Shown in pieces: positions 7,245-13,074 of a stretch of DNA of 13,097 nucleotides. The number at the start of each line of letters is the position of its first letter. The first letter of the stretch is position 1. The translations under genes were made by a program, and so were the position numbers. The stretch spans positions 1 through 13,097 of the forward strand of contig DAOWCY010000199.1 of assembly GCA_030639305.1 (NCBI GenBank), read 5' to 3'. Under the pieces are notes generated by a model, which saw only the letters and a list, made by a program, of their open reading frames with translations, was not told the DNA's origin and searched no databases. The DNA is from JAGLQA01 sp023135565. Its GTDB lineage: Bacteria > Acidobacteriota > Aminicenantia > UBA2199.

Positions 7245-8006
7245 ATGAAAATATTAGACAAAATCTTTGAGAAAAAGTTGAATCCCCAATTAAACGATGT
7301 AAAATTTAAGAGGAGTTATTCCGAAGAATTTAAGGATTATTGGGAATTAAATAAAAAATACGAAGGAGTCGGCCACATCAACAAAGAGAAGGTTCTATTC
7401 AAGAGTGAAATAGATGCGGAAGAATGGATAAAAAATAAAGAAAATTTTGAAAAGTTGAAATGGGGGACAGATGGCTTCGAGGAAAAAGACAGTGTCCCCC
7501 AGCATAAATTTGAATTGATATTTAACGCCGGTCCAAAAAAAGAAATCTTAAAAACACTTGATAACATTAAGGAAACCATAAGCAAAGATTTTGTAGAGAA
7601 AGAAGACAGGATGTTTTTAGGTAAGAATTATCGTTTAATAATAGAAGATGAGAGTTATCATATATTTGGAGAAAGGGCGATCGAGTCGAAAGAGAGGAGT
7701 GAGGAAGAAAAAAAAACTTATTCTAAATTGAGTGACTTGAAATCGGAATATAGAGACTATGTTAAATTTTTAGGGGGTGATGTATCTATAGTTACCGGGG
7801 GGCTTTCAATATTGTATCTTGCCGCGGTCAATTTGGTGGTAAACTTGTTTATATCCAGTTCGGGTGGATTCGTGATGCCGGCGTCGTCACCCGGGACAAT
7901 GACAATATCAAGCATGTTGTTAATAGTGGTTATACCGCTATTCATAATAAGCCTGAAAAATTTTTTCTTAAGTAGAAGGATTAAAAAAATATTGGGTTTT
8001 GTTTAG
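7245..8006 (+). CDS. Unknown protein with cytosolic N-terminus and C-terminal membrane hairpin
   Basis: 253 aa from ATG 7245, chosen because GGAG (7235-7238) sits 6 nt upstream; the same frame opens at 7203, adding 14 residues with no good ribosome binding site. Residues 1-175 are highly charged and soluble-looking, rich in Lys and Glu. Two hydrophobic helices follow at about 182-203 and 221-241, joined by a short Gly/Ser/Pro loop, and the protein ends in basic SRRIKKIL. The likely topology is both termini in the cytosol with a membrane hairpin. I recognise no domain. Within the coding sequence, TGGGGGACA (7461-7469) and TGTCCCCCA (7493-7501) form a GC-rich inverted repeat, translated as WGTDG...DSVPQ, which looks like an in-frame insertion. 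A small gene follows after 9 bp, suggesting an operon. Confidence 0.7.
   Translation: MKILDKIFEKKLNPQLNDVKFKRSYSEEFKDYWELNKKYEGVGHINKEKVLFKSEIDAEEWIKNKENFEKLKWGTDGFEEKDSVPQHKFELIFNAGPKKEILKTLDNIKETISKDFVEKEDRMFLGKNYRLIIEDESYHIFGERAIESKERSEEEKKTYSKLSDLKSEYRDYVKFLGGDVSIVTGGLSILYLAAVNLVVNLFISSSGGFVMPASSPGTMTISSMLLIVVIPLFIISLKNFFLSRRIKKILGFV
7461..7501 (+). repeat. GGGGGACA/TGTCCCCC inverted repeat inside a coding sequence
   Basis: Perfect 9-bp arms (7461-7469 and 7493-7501) flank 23 nt. The arms are G/C-rich in an otherwise AT-rich gene. A lone TGTCCCCC arm also occurs at 8980-8987 in the leader of the exported-protein gene. This looks like a small palindromic mobile repeat carried in frame. 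Confidence 0.6.
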
Positions 8007-8015
8007 GGCGCTTAT

Positions 8016-8213
8016 ATGCCGGCAGCGGTAATGCTTTCTCCGCCTATCGAGATAGACCCGGGAAGAGTTATTGTTTTCACGAATGTTTACTATAAAAACG
8101 ACGAGTTGTTAGGGTTTGGCATACCGGCAAAAAATATAATCATGAAATCGAGCAGGGTAGAGGCTCTTTCAGAAATTATGAAAGAGACTGAATATATGCA
8201 CAGCAAACTTTGA
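8016..8213 (+). CDS. Small unknown protein, possibly frameshifted
   Basis: 65 aa from ATG 8016 to TGA 8211-8213, 9 bp after the preceding stop; AGGG at 8005-8008 overlaps that stop and would serve the ATG, implying translational coupling. The sequence looks like a genuine fold fragment (GRVIVFTNVYYKNDELLGFG, then AKNIIMKSSRVEALSEIMKE) but I cannot assign a family. From 8192 another frame stays open to TAA at 8285-8287 and also reads like protein, including LIENGLPVLIAEN and IQDLTTGVFN. One missing base (or two extra) near 8192-8213 would give a single protein of about 90 aa. So it is either a 65-aa gene or a freshly frameshifted longer one. The hairpin repeat starts 4 nt after the later stop. 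Confidence 0.5.
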   Translation: MPAAVMLSPPIEIDPGRVIVFTNVYYKNDELLGFGIPAKNIIMKSSRVEALSEIMKETEYMHSKL

Positions 8214-8290
8214 TAGAGAACGGGCTGCCGGTTTTGATTGCCGAAAACTCTAAAATTCAAGACCTGACCACTGGGGTGTTCAATTAACAG

Positions 8291-8333
8291 AAGTTTTGTT
8301 CAAACTTTTTCAAAAGTTTGGCCCCCGGCAGGG
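8291..8333 (+). repeat. Dispersed two-hairpin repeat, copy B (truncated)
   Basis: All 43 bases match copy C at 13021-13063. CAAACTTTT (8301-8309), a two-base TC centre and AAAAGTTTG (8312-8320) form a 9-bp hairpin. AAGTTT at 8291-8296 can instead pair with AAACTT at 8302-8307, so two folds exclude each other. GCCCCCGGC (8321-8329) is the left arm of the GC stem, but the right arm is missing: 13 nt present in copy C are absent before the shared GTCTGTTT. Confidence 0.85.
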
Positions 8334-8339
8334 GTCTGT

Positions 8340-8714
8340 TTACCGGATTAATTTTTTCTCGATTTCGGGGTATAGCGAGTCGATTTTTTCCTGGTATCGA
8401 ATCGTTAGCTCTAAAGCTTTCGCAACCCTGATATAATGCTGGATTTCTTCTAAAGTTAACACCCGCTTTTTGCGGTCTTTCAACCATTTTTGCATCACTT
8501 GATAGCCGCTGATTTGATATTCCCAAATTTCCGGGGGGATATTGGAGAAATATTGACTATCGTTAATATAAACCCGCTTGTCTGCTTCTTTGTAGGCGAC
8601 CTTTTTTACTGTGTCATTACCGCTGACCTCGAAACGGGAAAAGGTGCCGTTTAGTTCTTTGGAATTCATCTCTGCTGCGAAAGATATACCGGCAAAACAG
8701 GTGTGGAAGTGCAT
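8340..8714 (-). pseudogene. C-terminal remnant of a Type ISP restriction-modification enzyme
   Basis: About 110 residues (from ATG 8669, or 124 from 8714) match the C-terminal specificity domain of Type ISP (LlaBIII/LlaGI-like) single-chain restriction-modification proteins: MNSKELNGTFSRF, then KRVYINDSQYFSNIPPEIWE, YQISGYQVMQKWLKDRKKR and LTLEEIQHYIRVAKALE. In the intact family this segment follows nuclease, helicase and methyltransferase domains in a protein of well over 900 residues. All upstream domains are missing here: the promoter region of the next gene begins where they should be. The remnant is therefore a non-functional stump and marks a former defence locus. The domain match is from memory of the family pattern. 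A minor alternative is a small stand-alone protein reusing the domain. Confidence 0.75.
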
Positions 8715-8761
8715 CTAAATGTTTAAATTTTAAAAACTTAATTTTTTTTACATTTTTTCGG

Positions 8762-8790
8762 TTGACAAATTGTTCATTTTGCATTATAAT
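8762..8790 (+). promoter_or_regulatory. Consensus sigma-70 promoter of the exported-protein/permease operon
   Basis: TTGACA (8762-8767), exactly 17 nt, TATAAT (8785-8790): both boxes and the spacing are perfect consensus. Initiation would be near 8797, leaving an untranslated leader of about 250 nt before the ATG at 9046. Such a promoter needs no activator, so control, if any, should come from repression or from the leader. Confidence 0.85.
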
Positions 8791-8820
8791 CGCCTATTAT
8801 TAGTTGCAGGCCCTCCGGGG

Positions 8821-8949
8821 CAAAAAAAAAGAAACAGTGGGCGGCCGCGGTTAAAACAAATCGCCGGAATGAAAATCAAGACATCACTGTATACAATACA
8901 CCTGTAAAAAAAAAGAGGCGGCGGGCGACCGCGGTTAAAACAAATCGCC
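8821..8949 (+). repeat. Duplicated leader element, two copies with 84-nt period
   Basis: Each copy is an A-run (A9) followed by a 27-nt core. The cores at 8839-8865 and 8923-8949 differ at one base (GGGCGGCCGCGG against GGGCGACCGCGG) and both continue TTAAAACAAATCGCC. GGCGR and TCGCC at the ends can pair around 16 nt; the single difference swaps a G-U for an A-U pair, so the RNA fold is kept. The spacer (8866-8904) is unrelated. Both copies lie inside the predicted leader of the next operon. Two copies are too few, and too unlike, for a CRISPR array. Confidence 0.75.
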
Positions 8950-9045
8950 AACTAAGTAAAAAATCATCTTTACAAATTGTGTCCCCCTCAATTTTCTCCC
9001 AATCAAGACCAACAAAAAAATTTAATAAATATCCAGGAGGATTTT

Positions 9046-9675
9046 ATGAAAAAAACAATTTTTCTTTTTTTAGTGACTTTCCTGGTTTCCACTATGACAG
9101 TGGAAGCCTTTGTGGTAATGAATGACGTGGTACCGGCTTTCCCGCAGCAAAACCGTGAAAAGATCGAAGCCGCGGTAATCGAAGGAACTATCCGTTTCTT
9201 ACAGGCCAAATCCTATGCCGACCTGCTCCTAAAAGAGTATGAGAAATCGGCAAAACAAGCTCTCGACTATACGGCGGCCTTAGACTATGCCGAAAAAACC
9301 ATCACCGAATTGGAGACGGCGAAAAGAGAATATGAAACTTCCATCGCCGTAGGCAGTCGGGCCGGGTATGCCGCGGGAAATATCCAACGCTTCAAGACTT
9401 TCGACTACGGCCAGTTCGAATCCGGCAAAGAATTAGATAACCACCTGATGACCGCGGTAAAATCCTATTTTTCCGCCGGGGATATCCTGGGCGCCTACCA
9501 GGAGAATATAGATAATATCGACGGCATATTAACTGTCCTCCAGCAAATCAGGGAAAAACTAAAGGAAAATGAAACCCCCGATATCGAACTGTTCTGGAAC
9601 CTGCTGCAGCGGTTTACCAGGACTGCCCTTTTCGGGAATTACTGCACAATGACCGCAGCAGCCGTATTGAAGTGA
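9046..9675 (+). CDS. Exported helical protein of unknown family, partner of the downstream permease
   Basis: 209 aa from ATG 9046, fixed by AGGAGG at 9035-9040 and by the signal peptide that begins there; an in-frame ATG at 8977 would add 23 polar residues before it. MKKTIFLFLVTFLVSTMTVEA is a classical Sec signal with a V-x-A cleavage site after residue 21. No lipobox Cys is present, so the mature protein should be periplasmic or secreted. The mature part looks almost all helical, with a probable coiled coil around 80-105 (DYAEKTITELETAKREYE), and contains only one Cys, near the C-terminus. I know of no family. The stop overlaps the next start (GTGA at 9672-9675), so production of the two proteins is coupled and they very likely act together at the inner membrane. 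Confidence 0.8.
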   Translation: MKKTIFLFLVTFLVSTMTVEAFVVMNDVVPAFPQQNREKIEAAVIEGTIRFLQAKSYADLLLKEYEKSAKQALDYTAALDYAEKTITELETAKREYETSIAVGSRAGYAAGNIQRFKTFDYGQFESGKELDNHLMTAVKSYFSAGDILGAYQENIDNIDGILTVLQQIREKLKENETPDIELFWNLLQRFTRTALFGNYCTMTAAAVLK

Positions 9676-11657
9676 CACCGGTGAAATATACTTTTTCTTT
9701 TGAAAGCAAACGGCTCTTCGCTAATAAAAAACATGTGGTATTTTTTTTGTTTTTCCTCTTACTGTCACTCTATTTCGTGAATTCAGGGGTCGAAAAATAT
9801 AAAAACTTCTTCATAGAAAAAGCGAATTTCCTCGATTACGAAAAACGGAGAATCAAACAGTACATCAATTATGAACAATACGGAGCCTATGGATTCAGGG
9901 TGCTTTTCCAACCCTCTCCCCTAACCCTTTTTTACTCTTCCGCCTTCCTCTATCTCGAAGGCGCCGTGGACACGAAAGAGATCGTTAATATCTCGATAAA
10001 TTACAAAGGAAAAAGTATTTTTGCCAATAACGCAGCCTTCGGATTCGGAGACTTTTCAAGCATGTTCTTCGTATTCGGCAGTTTGTTGATGTTGTATTTC
10101 GGCCTCGGTACCTTTCGTAGTAATAACTTCCTGCCCATGGACTATCGAGACCCCATGAACCGGGCAAAAAACAGGATGAAGTATATCTCGACAACAATAT
10201 TCACGAGAGCGGCGCTTTTAAACTGCTGCTTTGCGGTAGTTTGCGGCGCCGCTTACCTGCTGGCCCGGTTAAAAGGTATCCGCTTCTCCGGCGCTGAAAG
10301 CGGTCTTTTTATCCTGTTTTCTTTGTTTGCGGTTCTTTATGTGACTTTTTTTTATTTCTTAGGAGTTTTGGGAACGGTCGTTTTCTCCTTTGAGCGGTCG
10401 CTTTATACAGTTGTCTATGCCATATGGTTCCTGCTGTTGTTTTTAACTCCCGGGATCCACGGGATAGACCTGGAAAAGCGAGCCGGTGTCATCAAATCCA
10501 ATGAAGCGGTAAATATGATAAAACTGGACAATGTGATGAAATTCGAGAGTAGATACAAAGTATCTATCGAAAAACTCGAAAATGAAAAAGTCAAAAATCT
10601 GAAAAAGATTTTTCCTAAATTCTTAGACGATTACATAAAAAATGAGTACATGCTGAACAAGGCTATTGAAAAAGATTTAAGCAGGGAAGTTTATAAACTG
10701 ATCACTTACAACGAAAGAAAGTCCGTTATACTTCCTTCTTCTTTTTACCTTTTCCTGACTAAAGAACTTTCCGGTTATGGATATAACGATTATCAAAATT
10801 TCCTTCAATATATGCTGGCTTTAAAAGAAAATTTCTCCCGCTTTTTCTTTGATAAAAGATATACGAAAATCGGCCGGCAGGTAGAGTCTTTCATAAGCGG
10901 CCAGGAGAATGTGTTCCGCTCTGAATGCGCCCTGCCGGGAAATTTTTGGCGGGGATTCCTGCTGACATTGTTTTATTCATTGCTTGTTTTGGGGACCGGG
11001 TTATCTATATTCAAGAGGAGAGGGGCGGCGCCCGAAAAAAAAGAAACGAAACAAAGGTTTTTTGGAACCCCACTGCGTGGAAAAGCAGCCGGAGCAGAGA
11101 AGGAGGGTGCACCGCACCTTGAAATCGACATCAAAAGAATGGAAAAAGGGAAAACCTATTTCTCACTTTGCCGCGATAAAATGGTACGGCGACAAATCCT
11201 GGATTACCTTGTAAGCCAGGGGGCGGCTGTATTGCAGCAGCTGCCTTTATGCCACTTCGATCCCTGGATATCCTTAAAATCATGGATCGAGTATGAATGC
11301 CGCGGCAGGAACCTACCTCCCGATGAGGTGTCGGCAAAGTTAGAGGAGTGGGGCATCCCGGGAAGTAAGCAAAGACTAAAACTGAAAACCCTGGGTAGTG
11401 AAACATTGAACAGGGCATATCTCGGCATCAAACTGGCTGAAAAATTTCAAATCTATGTTTTCGACGATTTTCTAAAGGGACTCTCTAAGGAATTTGAAAA
11501 GGACTTTACTAAAATTATGCAGGAAGCAGTAGGGGACAGGGCTATTGTTCTTTACATCGGCAGTGAAATGTTCGACATAAACGTAAAGAAAAGGGAGACC
11601 CCGGTTGAAGACGACCGTTTTTTTATCATAGATTTCAAGGATGTTTCGTTAAGATAA
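9672..11657 (+). CDS. ABC-2 type permease fused to a degenerate ABC ATPase domain
   Basis: 661 aa from GTG 9672. Hydrophobic segments at about 21-37, 128-147, 175-200, 212-238, 243-264 and 427-446 give six helices, with large probable extracytoplasmic segments at 38-127 and 265-426; this layout recalls ABC-2 exporters of the DUF3526/NosY-like kind. After a basic linker, residues about 482-661 follow the order of an ABC nucleotide-binding domain but lack its catalytic residues. GKTYFSLCRDK (493-503) stands where Walker A should be, without GxGKST. CHFDPWISLKSWIEYECR (527-544) resembles the post-Q-loop segment. TLGSETLNRAYLGIKLA (573-589) replaces LSGGxxQR. IYVFDDFLKGLS (594-605) replaces Walker B/D-loop LLDEPTSGLD. 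IVLYIGSEMFD (625-635) lacks the switch His. No intact ATPase gene is in the window. Permease call good; pseudo-ATPase call is my alignment by eye. Confidence 0.8.
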   Translation: MTPVKYTFSFESKRLFANKKHVVFFLFFLLLSLYFVNSGVEKYKNFFIEKANFLDYEKRRIKQYINYEQYGAYGFRVLFQPSPLTLFYSSAFLYLEGAVDTKEIVNISINYKGKSIFANNAAFGFGDFSSMFFVFGSLLMLYFGLGTFRSNNFLPMDYRDPMNRAKNRMKYISTTIFTRAALLNCCFAVVCGAAYLLARLKGIRFSGAESGLFILFSLFAVLYVTFFYFLGVLGTVVFSFERSLYTVVYAIWFLLLFLTPGIHGIDLEKRAGVIKSNEAVNMIKLDNVMKFESRYKVSIEKLENEKVKNLKKIFPKFLDDYIKNEYMLNKAIEKDLSREVYKLITYNERKSVILPSSFYLFLTKELSGYGYNDYQNFLQYMLALKENFSRFFFDKRYTKIGRQVESFISGQENVFRSECALPGNFWRGFLLTLFYSLLVLGTGLSIFKRRGAAPEKKETKQRFFGTPLRGKAAGAEKEGAPHLEIDIKRMEKGKTYFSLCRDKMVRRQILDYLVSQGAAVLQQLPLCHFDPWISLKSWIEYECRGRNLPPDEVSAKLEEWGIPGSKQRLKLKTLGSETLNRAYLGIKLAEKFQIYVFDDFLKGLSKEFEKDFTKIMQEAVGDRAIVLYIGSEMFDINVKKRETPVEDDRFFIIDFKDVSLR

Positions 11658-11703
11658 CATGCCATTCTTTTATCTTTTAGGTGAGCGTACAACGCAAAAG
11701 AGT

Positions 11704-11752
11704 ACACAGCGCCGGGCGCGTAAAGTGGATGTTCGACGCACCCGCGCTGTGT
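11704..11752. terminator. Long inverted repeat between convergent genes, probable bidirectional terminator
   Basis: ACACAGCGC (11704-11712) and GCGCTGTGT (11744-11752) pair perfectly, and GGG/CCC plus GCG/CGC extend the stem inward past one bulge and one mismatch. It lies in the 125-bp gap between the permease stop and the stop of the minus-strand gene. Only weak T-runs flank it (CTCTTTTG on the minus strand), so it may act as a terminator for the minus-strand operon or as another structural element. A reading frame with CASC crosses it on the plus strand but has no ribosome binding site. Confidence 0.5.
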
Positions 11753-11782
11753 GCTTCCTGCGGGAAACTAACCTTTACCGCT

Positions 11783-12217
11783 TTACCCTGTGTTTTCGTA
11801 AATATCGGAGTAAGGCATTTTTTTCAGGAAGAACTCGAACAATATTTCCCGGCGGAATTCGCTGCTATTCTTAAAATATTCCTGGAAAACAGCAATTTGT
11901 TCCTCTTCAGACATACCGACATAGCGTGTCGTATCGAAAAAACCTTTTTGACATTTCCATTCTATTCTTTTCCCGACTTCCCTCTGCCCGGTATTTTTCG
12001 TTCTTGCGTCCTTATTTTCCTCTTGTTTACGGTACTCCCGCATCCTGTCTGGAAATTTGATGAGGTTCGGGTGATTGTTTATATAATATTTCCCGATCTC
12101 TTCGGAAAAAATCAATTTTACCTGTTCGAATTTGGCTAACATGGTCTGCCTTATTTCGGGAACTTCCATTAAATTGATTAATTCCGCGATTTTCTCTTTA
12201 TTAAGCTTCATCTCCAT
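11783..12217 (-). CDS. HTH-less partner of the XRE regulator (shared C-terminal module)
   Basis: 144 aa from ATG 12217, overlapping the end of the XRE gene by 17 bp; AAGGG 7 nt upstream supports this start, though a second ATG at 12211 is possible. Residues 9-46 (ELINLMEVPEIRQTMLAKFE, then IFSEEIGKYY) align without gaps to residues 109-146 of the XRE protein, with 15 of 38 identical including LMEVP, Q, AK and Y-Y. The rest (47-144) is charged and predicted soluble, with an aromatic, acidic C-terminal half (MSEEEQIAVFQEYF, EILFEFFLKK). There is no DNA-binding domain. The shared module is probably a dimerisation or sensing unit, so this protein may pair with the XRE protein and change its DNA binding. 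Family unknown to me. Confidence 0.78.
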   Translation of the reverse strand: MEMKLNKEKIAELINLMEVPEIRQTMLAKFEQVKLIFSEEIGKYYINNHPNLIKFPDRMREYRKQEENKDARTKNTGQREVGKRIEWKCQKGFFDTTRYVGMSEEEQIAVFQEYFKNSSEFRREILFEFFLKKMPYSDIYENTG

Positions 12218-12701
12218 TCCCGTTCCCTTCGGTACCGTTATCCTCTCCCTTTTCTTGTTCTGCTTTTTTGAGATAATAGGCGCTTATCTCGTCTTTTAAG
12301 ATGGCCTTTGTCTCCAGGAGTTTTGCCATTACAACCTGTTCCACAACAGGGACCTCCATTAGGGTAAAGATTTCGGAGTATTCGCGCTGTTCGTCCATAT
12401 TGTATTGGGAATAGGGAAAGGTCTCTATCAAATAGGGAGCATTTTTACGGATGCGGTATCCTTTGAGAAAAAGATCTCCTTTGCCGGTTACCAGCCAGTT
12501 GATATTCAAACCGTACTTGCCGCTAAAGTGATTTAAATAATTGAGATTGGGGAAAGTTTTTCCCTGTTCGAAGTTGGTTATGGTAGATTGATAAATTTTC
12601 AATTCATCAGCCAACTGCTGTTGGGTCTTATCGATTGCTTTTCTAAACTGGCAAAACCTGATGCCAACTTCTTCTTTTAACGTTTTTTTTTCGGTAATCA
12701 T
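12201..12701 (-). CDS. XRE-family (Cro/CI-type) transcriptional regulator
   Basis: 166 aa. Residues about 12-75 are a Cro/CI helix-turn-helix domain: IRFCQFRKAIDKTQQQLADE, then YQSTITNFEQGKTFPNLNYL and GLNINWLVTGKGDLFL, where NWLVTGKG is typical of CI-like repressors. Residues about 108-145 form a second module (EIFTLMEVPVVEQ, AKLLETKAILKDEISAYY) that is repeated in the next gene. The C-terminus is a low-complexity Glu/Gly/Asn tail. There is no peptidase-like domain for LexA/CI-type self-cleavage. AAAGGAGG just before the ATG at 12701 is a near-perfect ribosome binding site. Three phased TAACT half-sites at 12732-12764 lie 30-60 nt upstream, so autorepression is likely. The operon runs toward the permease operon, but a regulatory link between them is not shown. 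Confidence 0.9.
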   Translation of the reverse strand: MITEKKTLKEEVGIRFCQFRKAIDKTQQQLADELKIYQSTITNFEQGKTFPNLNYLNHFSGKYGLNINWLVTGKGDLFLKGYRIRKNAPYLIETFPYSQYNMDEQREYSEIFTLMEVPVVEQVVMAKLLETKAILKDEISAYYLKKAEQEKGEDNGTEGNGNGDEA

Positions 12702-12731
12702 TTTACCTCCTTTTTCTTATTTTGGATCGCG

Positions 12732-12764
12732 TAACTTTTATAGAGTTATGATGTATCCATAACT
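12732..12764. promoter_or_regulatory. Operator-like array of three TAACT half-sites
   Basis: TAACT (12732-12736), AGTTA (12744-12748, extended AGTTATG to 12750) and TAACT (12760-12764, extended CATAACT from 12758) give two overlapping dyads that share the middle half-site. Both dyads have 7-nt gaps when measured on the longest matching arms (12737-12743 and 12751-12757). A minus-strand TATAAA (12742-12737), a possible -10 box for the XRE gene, falls in the first gap. This is the usual layout of an autoregulated Cro/CI-type operator. Confidence 0.65.
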
Positions 12765-12901
12765 TTGGCTTTTCACTACTGCTGTTACTAAATTGCACAA
12801 TGGAGAAATGTAATATTTTCATGATAATTAATATAACCGATATTATCAAAAAATTCAAGAGAAAAAGCAAAAAAAATTAAAAAAATTTCTTGAAATGGGG
12901 A

Positions 12902-12931
12902 ATTATCTCTATTCCTGATGTAAAATGTCAA
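12902..12931 (-). promoter_or_regulatory. Minus-strand promoter candidate upstream of the XRE operon
   Basis: On the minus strand TTGACA (12931-12926), an 18-nt spacer and GATAAT (12907-12902). The match is 6 of 6 and 5 of 6. It would give a leader of about 195 nt running through the TAACT array to the XRE gene. The surrounding 12765-13020 interval is very AT-rich; a 65-codon minus-strand frame there has no ribosome binding site and low-complexity sequence, so no gene is called. Confidence 0.5.
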
Positions 12932-13020
12932 GAAAAAATCAAATTTTAAATGTAAGTGTTCAGTTTTGGAAAAAGAAAAATTCAAAGCTTTTATAGGGGG
13001 CTTTTCGCTTTTTTAAACAA

Positions 13021-13074
13021 AAGTTTTGTTCAAACTTTTTCAAAAGTTTGGCCCCCGGCAGGGCCGCCGGAGGC
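13021..13074 (+). repeat. Dispersed two-hairpin repeat, copy C (most complete)
   Basis: The first 43 nt equal copy B. The AT hairpin CAAACTTTT/AAAAGTTTG (13031-13039 and 13042-13050) is followed directly by the GC hairpin GCCCCCGGC (13051-13059), loop AGGGCC, GCCGGAGGC (13066-13074), a 9-bp stem with one C-A mismatch. GTCTGTTTTAGTTTTTT follows, giving a T-rich tail as in an intrinsic terminator. No plus-strand gene is visible to its left, so it does not simply mark a gene end here. Confidence 0.85.

Noticed and set aside
8821..8949. Two similar 45-nt units separated by 39 nt, like a tiny CRISPR array
   Set aside because: Only two units, one in a leader with an A-run inside the repeat, no cas genes in the window, and the unit pairs GGCGR/TCGCC around a 16-nt loop rather than the usual CRISPR dyad.
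11681..12139. Plus-strand 152-codon frame with CASC and aromatic-rich sequence
   Set aside because: It lies opposite the minus-strand XRE-partner gene, has no ribosome binding site or good start codon, and the opposite strand has a clear homology relationship and coupled start.
12788..12985. Minus-strand 65-codon frame upstream of the XRE gene
   Set aside because: Very AT-rich, Phe-rich low-complexity sequence with no ribosome binding site; it overlaps a good promoter candidate.
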